Assembly (NCBI RefSeq): GCF_030124175.1
Contig: NZ_JASKMT010000031.1
Coordinates: 1 to 60,373 of the forward strand
Direction of reading: 5' to 3'
Source of the DNA: Streptomyces sp. 549
Lineage (GTDB): Bacteria; Actinomycetota; Actinomycetes; Streptomycetales; Streptomycetaceae
Length of the DNA stretch: 60,373 nt
Below are positions 44,174-52,838 of the stretch, piece after piece. The notes below the pieces were generated by a model. The model worked only from the letters and a program-made list of their open reading frames with translations. It was not told the DNA's origin and made no database searches. The first letter of the stretch is position 1. Each line of letters starts with the position of its first letter. A program made the position numbers and the translations under genes.

Positions 44174-44785
44174 GTGGAGCTGACCCATTACGCGGACTTC
44201 GCCGTGCGGTTGGTGAACTCCGAGCAGCCGCAGCGCGGCGAGGAGCACCTGACCGACGTCGAGTCCGTACGGGACCTGTTCGGCGAGAGCCGGCAGGCCG
44301 CCCGCCGCGCCACCGACTCCGACGTGGCGCGGCTGCGCGCGGTCCGCACCCGGCTGCGGGCCGTCTTCACGGCGGCGGCCGAGGGCGACGAGATCCGCGC
44401 GGTGGACCTGCTGAACGCGCTGCTCATGGAGTACCCGGCGAGCCCGCAGATCGCCGGGCACGAGTACCGCGACGACGAGGGCAACCCGAAGTGGCACATG
44501 CACCTCGCCGAGAGCCCGGCCAACGCCGGCGCGGGCTACGCCGCCATCGCCTGTATGGGACTCGCGTTCAGCCTCACCGACCTGGGCGTCGACCGTCTGG
44601 GCGTCTGCGAGGCCGAACCCTGCCGGAACGCCTACCTGGACACGTCCACCAACCGGTCGAGGCGGTACTGCTCGGACCGCTGCGCGACCCGCGCGAACGT
44701 CGCGGCCTACCGCGCCCGCAAGCGGCGCGGGAGCGGACGCACCGCGGACAGCAACCAGCCCGCGAGTGAGCCCGGCGTTCGCTGA
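44174..44785 (+). CDS. CGNR-type zinc-finger protein (ABATE domain)
   Basis: This 203-aa protein has a helical N-terminal ABATE domain (residues 1-140) and a C-terminal zinc knuckle C-x4-C...YCSDRC with CRNAYLDTSTNRSRRYC in place of the usual CGNR. The following ATRANVAAYRARKRR is typical of this regulator family. It may bind DNA or RNA in response to stress; the function is not established. The last 79 bp overlap sodX on the other strand. Confidence 0.85.
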   Translation: MELTHYADFAVRLVNSEQPQRGEEHLTDVESVRDLFGESRQAARRATDSDVARLRAVRTRLRAVFTAAAEGDEIRAVDLLNALLMEYPASPQIAGHEYRDDEGNPKWHMHLAESPANAGAGYAAIACMGLAFSLTDLGVDRLGVCEAEPCRNAYLDTSTNRSRRYCSDRCATRANVAAYRARKRRGSGRTADSNQPASEPGVR

Positions 44786-45087
44786 AGCCCCGCCGGCGGA
44801 CGGAACCGCACCAGCGCGGTGGCGACCACCAGGTCGTCCGGCACCGCACCGAACTCACGGCTGTCATTGACCACCGCCGGGTTGTCGCCCTGGACCCACC
44901 AGCCGGCGGAACGGCGGCCCACCACGCGCTTCACCACCAGCAGGTCGTGCTGGAAGGGGTGCCTGAGCACCACCACGCGCCCCGAGCGCACCCGGCCGCC
45001 GTAGCGCAGCACCAGGCGGTCGCCCGGTCGCAGGGTCGGCAGCATCGACGGGTTGTAGACCTCGGCCAGCCCGATTCGCCGCAGCAC
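44707..45087 (-). CDS. sodX: Ni-superoxide dismutase maturation protease SodX
   Basis: This protein has 126 aa from the GTG at 45087 (GAGGGGG upstream). It is a type I signal-peptidase-like Ser-Lys protease: Ser in AEVYNPSMLPTLRPGDRLVL and Lys in DLLVVKRVVGR. It is expected to remove the 14-residue propeptide of SodN so that the N-terminal His can bind nickel. It is divergently transcribed from sodN with 141 bp between. A membrane anchor is absent, as in other SodX proteins. The C-terminus overlaps the CGNR gene. Confidence 0.9.
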   Translation of the reverse strand: MLRRIGLAEVYNPSMLPTLRPGDRLVLRYGGRVRSGRVVVLRHPFQHDLLVVKRVVGRRSAGWWVQGDNPAVVNDSREFGAVPDDLVVATALVRFRPPAGLQRTPGSLAGWLLSAVRPLPRRLRAR

Positions 45088-45228
45088 GCTCAGCCCCCTC
45101 TGTTCGCTCCACCGTCCGTGCGAACGGCCTCCGACTTTGGTCCTGGTCCCCCGGGGCCCACCGCAAAAACCGCCACCGTAAGGAGTAATGTCGCACGGGA
45201 GAAGACGATCACGAGGAAGGACAGCCCT

Positions 45229-45624
45229 ATGCTTTCCCGCTTGTTCGCGCCCACGGTGAAGGTCAGCGCGCACTGCGACCTTCCGTGCGGTGTCTACGAC
45301 CCGGCGCAGGCCCGCATCGAGGCGGAGTCGGTCAAGGCCGTCCAGGAGAAGTACCAGGCCAACGACGACCCGCACTTCCGGGCCCGTGCCACGGTCATCA
45401 AGGAGGAGCGCGCGGAGCTCGCCAAGCACCACGTGTCGGTGCTGTGGAGCGACTACTTCAAGCCGCCGCACTTCGAGAAGTACCCGGAGCTGCACCAGCT
45501 GGTGAACGACGCGCTCAAGGCGCTGTCCGCCGCCAAGGGCAGCACCGACCCGGCGACCGGCCAGAAGGCGCTGGACTACATCGCCCAGATCGACAAGATC
45601 TTCTGGGAGACGAAGAAGGCCTGA
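45229..45624 (+). CDS. sodN: Nickel superoxide dismutase SodN
   Basis: This 131-aa protein has propeptide MLSRLFAPTVKVSA and mature N-terminus H15-CDLPCGVYDPAQ, the nickel hook (H1, C2, C6, Y9 in mature numbering). The mature length of 117 residues is exactly that of known NiSODs. It forms a hexamer in the cytoplasm that removes superoxide. In S. coelicolor the 3' UTR of its mRNA yields the small RNA s-SodF; here the 3' flank is replaced by an integrase relic within about 20 bp of the stop. Confidence 0.97.
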   Translation: MLSRLFAPTVKVSAHCDLPCGVYDPAQARIEAESVKAVQEKYQANDDPHFRARATVIKEERAELAKHHVSVLWSDYFKPPHFEKYPELHQLVNDALKALSAAKGSTDPATGQKALDYIAQIDKIFWETKKA

Positions 45625-45885
45625 TCTTCGATTGGGCCGTCTGACCTGCGGTTTCGCTGGTCATGTCGGCTATCTGTCCGCACCCGGTCCGCAGGCCGCC
45701 GAGAACGGCGTCCATCACGGACCGGGTGCGGTCTTCTTCGCCCGGCCACAGATGCGCGTGGATCCGCAGCGTGATGACGGCGGACGCCTGGCCGACCACG
45801 AGCTGGACCTGCCTGGCGCTCGCACCGCGGGCGATGAGCGCGCAGTGACGTGGAGGTGCCGCAGGTTCGCCGGAACGGCTGCGCC
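45625..45885 (-). pseudogene. Tyrosine-recombinase (integrase) C-terminal remnant
   Basis: Read on the minus strand, NLRHLHVTA in one frame continues as LIARGASARQVQLVVGQASAVITLRIHAHLWPGEEDRTRSVM in another. Together these are the end of a phage/ICE-type integrase. The catalytic Tyr expected in the R-x-YAHLWP position is replaced by His, a two-base frame change interrupts it, and the N-terminal two-thirds are missing. The reading runs to within about 15 bp of the sodN stop. It is the scar of a lost integrative element. Confidence 0.75.
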
Positions 45886-45938
45886 ACCTCGGGAGCGGGA
45901 GGGGGCTCGCCACTTCGGGAGCGGGAAGGCGGCCGGGG

Positions 45939-47333
45939 TCAGGCGGCGGGAGCGTTGAGGATGTGTTCGCGGGAGGCGTGGACCTCTTCGCGCAGGACGG
46001 CCAGGTCGACATCGAGGACCTTGCCGTTCCATTTGCGGGGCTTGCCGTTGATGAGAACGGCACTGATGTTGCGGGTGTCGGAGCCGAGGACGACGGTGCC
46101 GACGGCATCGTTGAGCGGCATGTTGTTGAGGTCCTCGGCCTGGATGACCAGCAGGTCGGCTTTCTTGCCAGGGGTGAGTGAACCGGTGACGTCTGCAAGG
46201 CCGTTGGTTCGGGCGCCCTGAAGGGTGGCGAAGTCCAGGACGTCGTGGGTGGTGATGCGCGACGGCTGCCGGTCGGTGCCGTGGGCGGCGTTGACCGCGC
46301 GCATCCGCTGGATGGCGAGCAGGGCCCGCATCTGGGTGAACATGTCGCTGGCCAGTGCCACCTCGACGTCGATGCTCAAACCGGGCCGGACCCCGACGGA
46401 CAGGGCCTCGTCGATCGCGGGGATGGCGGTCTCCAGCCCGATCTGGGCATCGGAGGTGGGGGCCAGGGCGATGGTGGTGCCGCTCTCCCCGATCGCCTTC
46501 CATGCCTCTGGGGTCAGGCCGGTGGCGTGGATCAGGGTGAGGTCCGGACCGAGGATGCCGTCCTTCGCCCAGTCCAGAACGGCCCGGGAGGAGGAGGCGC
46601 CGAAGACGGCGTCGACGCTGACACCGATGCCCAGCTCCTCGGCCGTACGGGCGAGTTCGACGCCGTAGGCGAGGGCAGGCCCGGCGATCTCGTCGGTGGC
46701 CAGGGCTGCCAGGCGCAGGGTCAGCAGCCGGTCGCCGCCGGTGAAGTAGTTGTCCTTGAGACGCGCCAGGTCAGCGGGCCACTGCCTGTCCCAGTCGCCG
46801 AAGTGCGGGCCCATGGAGGCGTGCACCCCGCGGATTCCGGTGTCGATGAGGCCCTGGACCGCGGCGTCGCAGTGCTCGGCGGTGCGGGAGTTGTGCGAGA
46901 AGTCGAGCATGGTCGTGATGCCGCTGTCGATCGCCGTCAGGGCGGCCAGCCTGGTGCCCACGTACATGTCGTGGGGCCGGTAGACGGTGGCATGGCCGGC
47001 AAGGGTGGACATCACGTAGGCGCCGAGGTCGTCGACGTCCGGCATGATGCGGCGCAGCTGCGTCTCCCAGGCGTGCCGGTGCGTGTCGACGAAGCCCGGC
47101 GCGAGGATCGTGCCGGCAGCCTCTATGACCACCGCGCCGTCCCGGCTGAGGTCGGAGCCGATCGCGGTGATCGTGTCTCCCTCCACGAGCAGATCTGCGC
47201 CGGGAAGAACACCCAGCTCGGGGTCCATGGTGACGATGGTCGCGGCGGTGAGGAGGACTCGCCGCTTCGGGTCGTCGGCCCGCCGCCGGAGCTGTTCGAG
47301 CGCAACCGGACTGGTGGTGTCGTAGGGGATCAA
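45939..47333 (-). CDS. Amidohydrolase, AtzA/TrzN deaminase type
   Basis: This 464-aa metal-dependent amidohydrolase has VDTHRHAWETQL (metal HxH), IHATGLTPEAWKA (His), SDAQIG (final Asp/Glu-type site altered from the usual SD), and LTPGKKADLLVIQ. It is similar to chlorohydrolase/5'-deoxyadenosine deaminase-like enzymes that remove amino or chloro groups from ring substrates; the true substrate is unknown. The start is probably a TTG at 47333; no ATG or GTG fits the domain edge well. It lies next to an integrase relic and may be acquired DNA, which is inference. Confidence 0.8.
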   Translation of the reverse strand: MIPYDTTSPVALEQLRRRADDPKRRVLLTAATIVTMDPELGVLPGADLLVEGDTITAIGSDLSRDGAVVIEAAGTILAPGFVDTHRHAWETQLRRIMPDVDDLGAYVMSTLAGHATVYRPHDMYVGTRLAALTAIDSGITTMLDFSHNSRTAEHCDAAVQGLIDTGIRGVHASMGPHFGDWDRQWPADLARLKDNYFTGGDRLLTLRLAALATDEIAGPALAYGVELARTAEELGIGVSVDAVFGASSSRAVLDWAKDGILGPDLTLIHATGLTPEAWKAIGESGTTIALAPTSDAQIGLETAIPAIDEALSVGVRPGLSIDVEVALASDMFTQMRALLAIQRMRAVNAAHGTDRQPSRITTHDVLDFATLQGARTNGLADVTGSLTPGKKADLLVIQAEDLNNMPLNDAVGTVVLGSDTRNISAVLINGKPRKWNGKVLDVDLAVLREEVHASREHILNAPAA

Positions 47334-47694
47334 CGGAGAGGTCCTGTTCCTCGGGCCCGGGCGACGCGCCCGGGCGGGTAGGTGGTGCCCCCAGCCTCGG
47401 CCCGTCCGGCAGCGGCAACCAGGCCCCCGTTCGCCCAGGTACAGCACACCCCGGCTCACGCTCGGTCCGGGTCGACCTGGCGGACCCGGCCGAGCACCAG
47501 GAGACCAAGAAGGCCTGGTCCGGCCCGAACGGCGACCCGCCGTGTCCGGAGCCGGGTGCTGCGGCACGTCCGCCGACGGCCGCGGTGGACCCTCGATCGG
47601 GTGGGCCGCAGGTGGGCGAGTGGACGGGCAACGGGTGGCGGATAGGCTGGCCGATCCGGTAGGACAAGGCGACGAAGAGGGCGGGACAGAGCAC
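47334..47694. other. 361-bp divergent intergenic region
   Basis: No gene is supported. The minus-strand frame continuing upstream of the amidohydrolase is antisense to the SRPBCC gene and lacks domain similarity. The region presumably holds both promoters. No clear hairpin or repeat was seen. Confidence 0.5.
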
Positions 47695-48186
47695 GTGGCG
47701 ACAACGCTGCACACCGAAGGGGACCTGCACACACTGCGTTTCGAGCGCGGTTACCGCCATTCCGTGGCGGACGTCTGGGAGGCGGTGTCGCACCCCGACA
47801 GGCTGGCCGGCTGGTTCCCGGCCCGGGTGGCGTACGAGGAGCTGGCACCCGGTCAGGGCCTGACGTTCACCTTCGAGGGTGACGAGGACCCGCCCACCAC
47901 CGGCACGATCACCGAGGTGGTGCCGGAGCAGGTGTTCGCGTTCACCTGGGACGGCGACCCGATCCGCATCGAGCTGTCCGTGGACGAGGAGCACGAGGAC
48001 CGCTGCCGGCTCGTCTTCACCAACAGCTTCACCGACGCCGACTGGGCCGTGCGCAACGCCGCCGGATGGCACATCTGCCTGGACATGCTGAAGTCGGCGC
48101 TGGCCGGCGAGCAGCCGAAGACGCAGGTGGGCAGGCGGCAGACGCAGCTGCTGAAGGAGTACGCCGTGCAGTTCGGCAAGGACTGA
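47695..48186 (+). CDS. SRPBCC/AHSA1-type protein
   Basis: This protein has 163 aa from the GTG at 47695. It shows the AHSA1/SRPBCC fold: ERGYRHSVADVWEAVSHPDRLAGWFPARV, GTITEVVPEQVFAFTWDGDPIRIELSV, and a C-terminal helix with AGWHICLDMLKSALAG. These proteins bind hydrophobic ligands or assist Hsp90-like chaperones; a specific role cannot be assigned. It is a single gene. Confidence 0.85.
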   Translation: MATTLHTEGDLHTLRFERGYRHSVADVWEAVSHPDRLAGWFPARVAYEELAPGQGLTFTFEGDEDPPTTGTITEVVPEQVFAFTWDGDPIRIELSVDEEHEDRCRLVFTNSFTDADWAVRNAAGWHICLDMLKSALAGEQPKTQVGRRQTQLLKEYAVQFGKD

Positions 48187-48294
48187 ACGCGCCGGGCCGG
48201 GCGGTCCCAGGGCAGCGGCGGGGGCGTGCCCGGGACGCGTCGGGCCGCCACTGCCGGACTGCGACCGGCTGCCGGACTACGACCGGTGCCGGGC

Positions 48295-49257
48295 TCAGGC
48301 CACCAGCGGGCTGGCGTGGCGCTCCAGCCAGCCGCTGTAGGCGTCGTTGGCCCGCGCCACCTCGATGTAGGCGTCCCGCAGCGCGGCGAAGACCACGTCG
48401 AGCCGGTTGCTCTGCGTGGGGCCGCTGCGCACGGCCATCAGCAGGCGCACCGCCAGCGGGTCGCCGAGCAGCGGCCGGATGGCCATGCCGGGCCGCGCGC
48501 GGGCCGTCGGCTGGCAGGCGATGACCACCTGCCCGGCCGCGACGAGGTCGCCCGCGGTCAGGTAGTCGCCCAGTTCCACCCGCGGGTTGACGCCTGCGGC
48601 GGCGAAGATCCGCCGTAGGCCGTCCCATTCGCCGTCGGCCGTCGGGTCGACCATCCACCGGTCCTGCGCCAGGTCGGCGAGCCGCAGCTCGCGCTTGGCG
48701 GCTGCCGGATGGTCCACGGGAAGGGCGACGAACTGCGGTTCGCGTTCCACGAGCACCCGGTTGGCGACCCCCGGTGGCACCCGCAGCGGGCAGCCCTCGA
48801 CCTCGTGCACGAAGGCGGCGTCGAGCTGACCGGCCGCGACCATGCCCAGCAGTGTGTTGGCGGAGACGTCGATGTGGATCGTGGTGTCCCATTCGGGGCA
48901 CCGGTCGTGCAGCAGGCGGAGCCAGCCCGCGACGGCACGGCTGCCGGTGGTTCCCGTGCTGCCGATCCGCAGCCGCTGCCCGCCGCCGTGCCCCGCGTCG
49001 TCCCTGGCCTCGGCGACCAGCGCCGTCATGTCGGCGAGGATCGGCCGGGCCCGGCTGAGCACCGACCGCCCCAGCGGCGTGGGGCGGCAGCCGGTGCGCT
49101 CCCGGACGAACAGCTGGCCGCCGAGCGCGTTCTCGATCCGCCGCAGCTGGGTGGTGAGGGAGGGCTGGCTCATACCGAGCCGGCGGGCGGCCTTGCGCAC
49201 ACTGCCGGCGTCGGCGATGGCGCACAGCGCCCGGAGATGCCTGACCTCGAGCTCCAC
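48295..49257 (-). CDS. LysR-family regulator adjoining snapalysin
   Basis: This 320-aa protein has N-terminal LysR HTH (LRALCAIADAGSVRKAARRLGMSQPSLTTQLRRIENALGGQLF) and a periplasmic-binding-like effector domain (RLRIGSTGTTGSRAVAGWL). It is divergent from the secreted metalloprotease at 49,528, the known SnpR/MprR-snapalysin arrangement, so it probably activates that gene. The 270-bp shared intergenic region should hold its T-N11-A sites, which I could not pinpoint. Confidence 0.9.
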   Translation of the reverse strand: MELEVRHLRALCAIADAGSVRKAARRLGMSQPSLTTQLRRIENALGGQLFVRERTGCRPTPLGRSVLSRARPILADMTALVAEARDDAGHGGGQRLRIGSTGTTGSRAVAGWLRLLHDRCPEWDTTIHIDVSANTLLGMVAAGQLDAAFVHEVEGCPLRVPPGVANRVLVEREPQFVALPVDHPAAAKRELRLADLAQDRWMVDPTADGEWDGLRRIFAAAGVNPRVELGDYLTAGDLVAAGQVVIACQPTARARPGMAIRPLLGDPLAVRLLMAVRSGPTQSNRLDVVFAALRDAYIEVARANDAYSGWLERHASPLVA

Positions 49258-49527
49258 GCCGGGAGCATAAGCGGCGTCCTGACATGTACACCAGAGTGCG
49301 GCGGGGTTGCGCCGAACGGGCGCCTGCCAGGGGCATTACCCGCGGACCGCTGATTACCGGGAGGCCTCCGCGGGGTATAGCCGCAAGCCACCGCCGACCG
49401 ACGTCGTCCGCCGGGCCCCGGGCCTGTCCGGCGCCCGGCTCGGACCACACGCCCGTCCGGTGCCTCCACGGCCGCCGCCCCCACCTCAGGGCGTCCGGCG
49501 GCGGCCGCCGGAGGAAGGAGATCCCCC

Positions 49528-50250
49528 ATGCCCTACGCCGGAACGGCCCTCTCGGCCGTGCTGGGCCTGGTCCTGGTGGCGAGCGCGGCCATCGCGCCCG
49601 CGACGGCCGCCCCGGGGCCGGAGCACCGCTCCGCCTCCGCGCCCGCCCGCTCGGCCGTCCCGCCCAACAGCGCCGCGGCGGCTCCCGGCGCTGACGGCCA
49701 CGCCCGGTTCGCGGGGCCGGACGCCGAGGACCGGTCCGCCAACCGGGCGTTCTTCGAAACCGTGATGGACTCGGCGCGGGAGAAGCACGCGGCCCGCCCG
49801 CGGACGCCGGTCGTCACCGTCACCTACGACACCGCCCTCGCGCCGCGCTACCGCTCGCAGATCGCGGCGAGCGCCCGGATCTGGAACTCCTCGGTGAGCA
49901 GCGTGCGGCTCCAGGAGGGCGGCAACGCCGACTTCCGGTACCGCCAGGGCGACAGTGCGCGCGGCTCGTACGCCTACACCGACGGCCGGGGCACCGGCTG
50001 GATCCTCCTCGACCACCGGCAGACGCGGCGCTACGACGCGACCCGGATCACCGCGCACGAGACCGGCCATGTGCTCGGGCTGACGGACAACTACGGGGGG
50101 CCCTGCTCGGAGTTGATGTCCGGGGGCGGCGCCGGCACCTCCTGCACCAACGCCGTCCCCGACAGGGCGGAGATCGCCCGGGTCGACCGGCTGTGGGCGA
50201 GTGAGCCGAGCGTCCTCGACCTGGCGGGCACGCTCGGCACGGCCCACTGA
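49528..50250 (+). CDS. Snapalysin-family zinc metalloprotease
   Basis: This 240-aa secreted protein has a strong GGAGGAAGGAG site, a signal peptide (LSAVLGLVLVASAAIAPATAA), a propeptide, and a catalytic domain of about 135 residues. The catalytic domain has the metzincin motif HETGHVLGLTD and a conserved Asp as third ligand. The Cys pair in GPCSELMSGGGAGTSC forms a likely disulfide. It belongs to the small neutral protease (Snp) family M7 that degrades milk proteins in S. lividans/coelicolor. The LysR gene is its expected activator. Confidence 0.93.
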   Translation: MPYAGTALSAVLGLVLVASAAIAPATAAPGPEHRSASAPARSAVPPNSAAAAPGADGHARFAGPDAEDRSANRAFFETVMDSAREKHAARPRTPVVTVTYDTALAPRYRSQIAASARIWNSSVSSVRLQEGGNADFRYRQGDSARGSYAYTDGRGTGWILLDHRQTRRYDATRITAHETGHVLGLTDNYGGPCSELMSGGGAGTSCTNAVPDRAEIARVDRLWASEPSVLDLAGTLGTAH

Positions 50251-50363
50251 GCCGGGCGTTCGCCGGGGGCCGCACCAGTGGAGAACCGGCGGCGGCGCCT
50301 GGCGTCGGGGTGGCAGGGTGGGTCCGCCGCAGATCCCCGTGAGACCGCCTGGAGAGGCCCGCC

Positions 50364-50828
50364 ATGCCGACGCCCACTGACCGCTCGCTGTCCCTGCTGG
50401 TCGCGGCGGTGCTGCTGCACGACCGCGCGACCGACCGGGTGCTGCTCCTGCAGCGCGGACCGCGGGCGAAGTTCGCCCAGGGCCGCTGGGACCTGCCGGT
50501 CGGCAAGTGCGAGCCCGGTGAAGCGGTGACGGACGCCGCGGTGCGCGAGCTGCTGGAGGAGACCGGTGTGCGGGTCGATCCGGCGGACCTGCGGCTCGCC
50601 CACGTGGTGCACGGCGCGCGGGGCGTCGAGGCACCCGGCGGCTACCTGACCGTGGTGTTCGCCGCCGACCGGTGGACGGGCGAGCCGCACAACGCGGAAC
50701 CGCAGAAGCACGCCCGGGTGGCCTGGGTACCGCTGGACGCGGTCCCGGCCGACGCCGTCGCCCCGACCGCCGAGGCCGTCGCCGGCTACCGGGCCGGGCG
50801 GCAGGAGGTGCTGCTGACCGGCTGGTGA
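50364..50828 (+). CDS. Nudix hydrolase
   Basis: This 154-aa protein has a full Nudix box at residues about 47-69: GKCEPGEAVTDAAVRELLEETGV (G-x5-E-x7-REUxEExGU). It hydrolyses a nucleoside diphosphate-linked compound with Mg; the specific substrate cannot be told. The gene stands 113 bp after snapalysin and is probably separate. Confidence 0.92.
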   Translation: MPTPTDRSLSLLVAAVLLHDRATDRVLLLQRGPRAKFAQGRWDLPVGKCEPGEAVTDAAVRELLEETGVRVDPADLRLAHVVHGARGVEAPGGYLTVVFAADRWTGEPHNAEPQKHARVAWVPLDAVPADAVAPTAEAVAGYRAGRQEVLLTGW

Positions 50829-50932
50829 GGCGGCCCGGCCCCGCCGCACGCCCGCGAGCCCGGGCACGTCGGGCGGGTGCGCGGCGGGGTGAGCGGGGCG
50901 GGGTGTGCGGGCGGGGTCAGTCCGCCGACGGG

Positions 50933-52057
50933 TCAGTGTGCGGCCGCGAGGCGCCACAGGGAGGTGGTCTCGGCTGCCCGCGCGGCGTGCAGCGGGTCCG
51001 CGATGTCGGTGGCGCGCGGGTGTGTGGGACGGGCGTCCAGCCGGTCCAGCACCCGAAGTCCGGCCGCGTCGACCAGGTCGAGCAGTTCCTGACGGGTGCG
51101 CAGCCCCAGGTGCTCGGCGAGGTCGGAGAGCACCAGCCAGCCCTCGCCGCCGGGTGCCAGCCGCCCGGCCAGGCCGCCGAGGAAGCCGCGCAGCATGCGG
51201 CTGCCGGGGTCGTACACGGCGTGGTCGACGGCGGACGCGGGTTTGGCCGGCAGCCATGGCGGGTTGCACACCACCAGCGGGGCCCGTCCCTCGGGGAACA
51301 GGTCGGCCTCGACCACCGATACCCGGTCCGCCGCGCCGAGCCGCTCGACGTTCTCCCGTGCGCAGGCCAGCGCCCGCTCGTCCAGGTCCGTGGCGATGAC
51401 GTGCCGCACGCCGCGCCGCGCCAGCAGCACGGCGAGCACGCCGGTGCCGGTGCCGACGTCGTAGGCCGCGGAGTGGTCGTCGGGAAGCGGGGCGCGGGCC
51501 ACCAGGTCCACGTACTCGTCGCGGACGGGCGCGAAGACGCCGTAGTGCGGGTGGACCCGGTCGTCGCCCAGGGCGTGTACCGGCACACCCTTGCGGCGCC
51601 ACTCGTGGGCGCCGACCACCCCGAGCAGTTCGCGCAGCGACACCGCGAAGGCCGGGTCGTCCGCGTCCGGCGGGCCGTAGGCGTCGGCGCACGCCGCGCG
51701 CACGTCGGGGGCCCGCTTCAGCGGCACGCGGTGGTCCGCGTCGACGGGGACCAGCAGCATGCCGAGCAGCCTGGCCCGGCGGCCCTGGGCACGCCGGTGC
51801 AGGTGGAACGCCTCCCGGGCGTCGTCGGCGGCGACCGGGGTGCTGCGGTCCGCGCGGCGGCCCATGGCCGCCAGCAGTTGCCGGGCGCCGGGGTAGTCGC
51901 CGCGCCAGAGCAGCGCGGTGCCCTCGCACACGCTCTTGAAGGCGGCGTCGGCGGTCATCCGGTCGTCGGCCTCGACCACCCGCTTGGGCACCGGGTTCTT
52001 CGACACCGAACGCCAGTGCAGCGGTGGCACCGAAGGGTCAAGGGGAAGCACGTCCAT
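50933..52057 (-). CDS. Methyltransferase, small-subunit-rRNA/HemK-like
   Basis: This protein has 374 aa from the ATG at 52057. The N-terminal 180 residues are a helical recognition part. The C-terminal domain has AAYDVGTGTGVLAVLLARRGV (motif I), VIATDLDERALACARENVERLG, and PLVVCNPPWLPA, an NPPW motif IV of N-methylating enzymes such as PrmC/RsmC or N6-adenine methyltransferases. The target is probably nucleic acid or a protein glutamine. Longer in-frame upstream extension is antisense to the amidase. Confidence 0.85.
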   Translation of the reverse strand: MDVLPLDPSVPPLHWRSVSKNPVPKRVVEADDRMTADAAFKSVCEGTALLWRGDYPGARQLLAAMGRRADRSTPVAADDAREAFHLHRRAQGRRARLLGMLLVPVDADHRVPLKRAPDVRAACADAYGPPDADDPAFAVSLRELLGVVGAHEWRRKGVPVHALGDDRVHPHYGVFAPVRDEYVDLVARAPLPDDHSAAYDVGTGTGVLAVLLARRGVRHVIATDLDERALACARENVERLGAADRVSVVEADLFPEGRAPLVVCNPPWLPAKPASAVDHAVYDPGSRMLRGFLGGLAGRLAPGGEGWLVLSDLAEHLGLRTRQELLDLVDAAGLRVLDRLDARPTHPRATDIADPLHAARAAETTSLWRLAAAH

Positions 52058-52237
52058 ACGGACGACTCTAGTCACCCGGCGGGCGGCCCGGCGCCACCGA
52101 GCCCGCTCCGGCCTGCGTGGACGCGTGGCACGGCGGCCGGAAACGTCCGGCCCGGTGCGTACCGGCTCACGCGCCCCGCGCGTGCCGTCCGCGGTGCGGA
52201 CCTGGCGAGAGATCAGACGTTTCGGTACAAGCAGAAC

Positions 52238-52828
52238 ATGGCTACCCCCATCACCGCGAACACCATGCTGACGATCCTGCGGGCGAGCGGCCTGCACGTG
52301 GTCGAGTCCGGGAACTGGCGCACCCACCACCGCAACCACAAGGGCGCCTGGGGCCCGGTCCACGGCGTCATGATCCACCACACCGTCACCAGCGGCGCGC
52401 AGCGCACCGTGCAGCTCTGCCGGGACGGTCACCCGGGGCTGCCGGGGCCGCTGTGCCACGGCGTCATCACCAAGGACGGGCGCGTGCACCTCGTCGGCCA
52501 CGGCCGGGCCAACCACGCCGGCCTGGGCGACTCCGACGTGCTGCGCGCGGTCATCGCCGAGCGCCGCACCCCGCCGCCGGCCCGGCGGGACACCGACGGG
52601 AACAGCCGCTTCTACGGCTTCGAGTGCGAGAACCTCGGCGACGGCCGCGACCCGTGGCCGGCGGCGCAGCTGGAGGCGATCGAACGGGCCTCGGCGGCCA
52701 TCTGCCGGCGCCACGGCTGGAACGAGCGGTCCGTGATCGGGCACCTGGAGTGGACGAACCAGAAGATCGACCCGCGCGGCTTCACCATGGACGCCATGCG
52801 GGAGCGCATCGGGAAGCGGTTGCGGTGA
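52238..52828 (+). CDS. PGRP/N-acetylmuramoyl-L-alanine amidase
   Basis: This protein has 196 aa from the ATG at 52238. It has the zinc amidase-2 fold: MIHHTVTSG (first His), CHGVITKDGRVHLVGHGRANHAG, and VIGHLEWTNQKIDPRGF (second His and Lys/Asp end). No signal peptide or wall-binding domain is seen, as in many phage endolysins and in some Streptomyces amidases. It is a standalone gene among core genes, with no phage genes nearby. Confidence 0.85.
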   Translation: MATPITANTMLTILRASGLHVVESGNWRTHHRNHKGAWGPVHGVMIHHTVTSGAQRTVQLCRDGHPGLPGPLCHGVITKDGRVHLVGHGRANHAGLGDSDVLRAVIAERRTPPPARRDTDGNSRFYGFECENLGDGRDPWPAAQLEAIERASAAICRRHGWNERSVIGHLEWTNQKIDPRGFTMDAMRERIGKRLR

Positions 52829-52838
52829 CAATCGGGGC

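Noticed and set aside
52238..52828. Prophage reading of the amidase gene
   Set aside because: It resembles endolysins, but there are no holin, tail or capsid genes nearby and the flanks are ordinary chromosomal genes.
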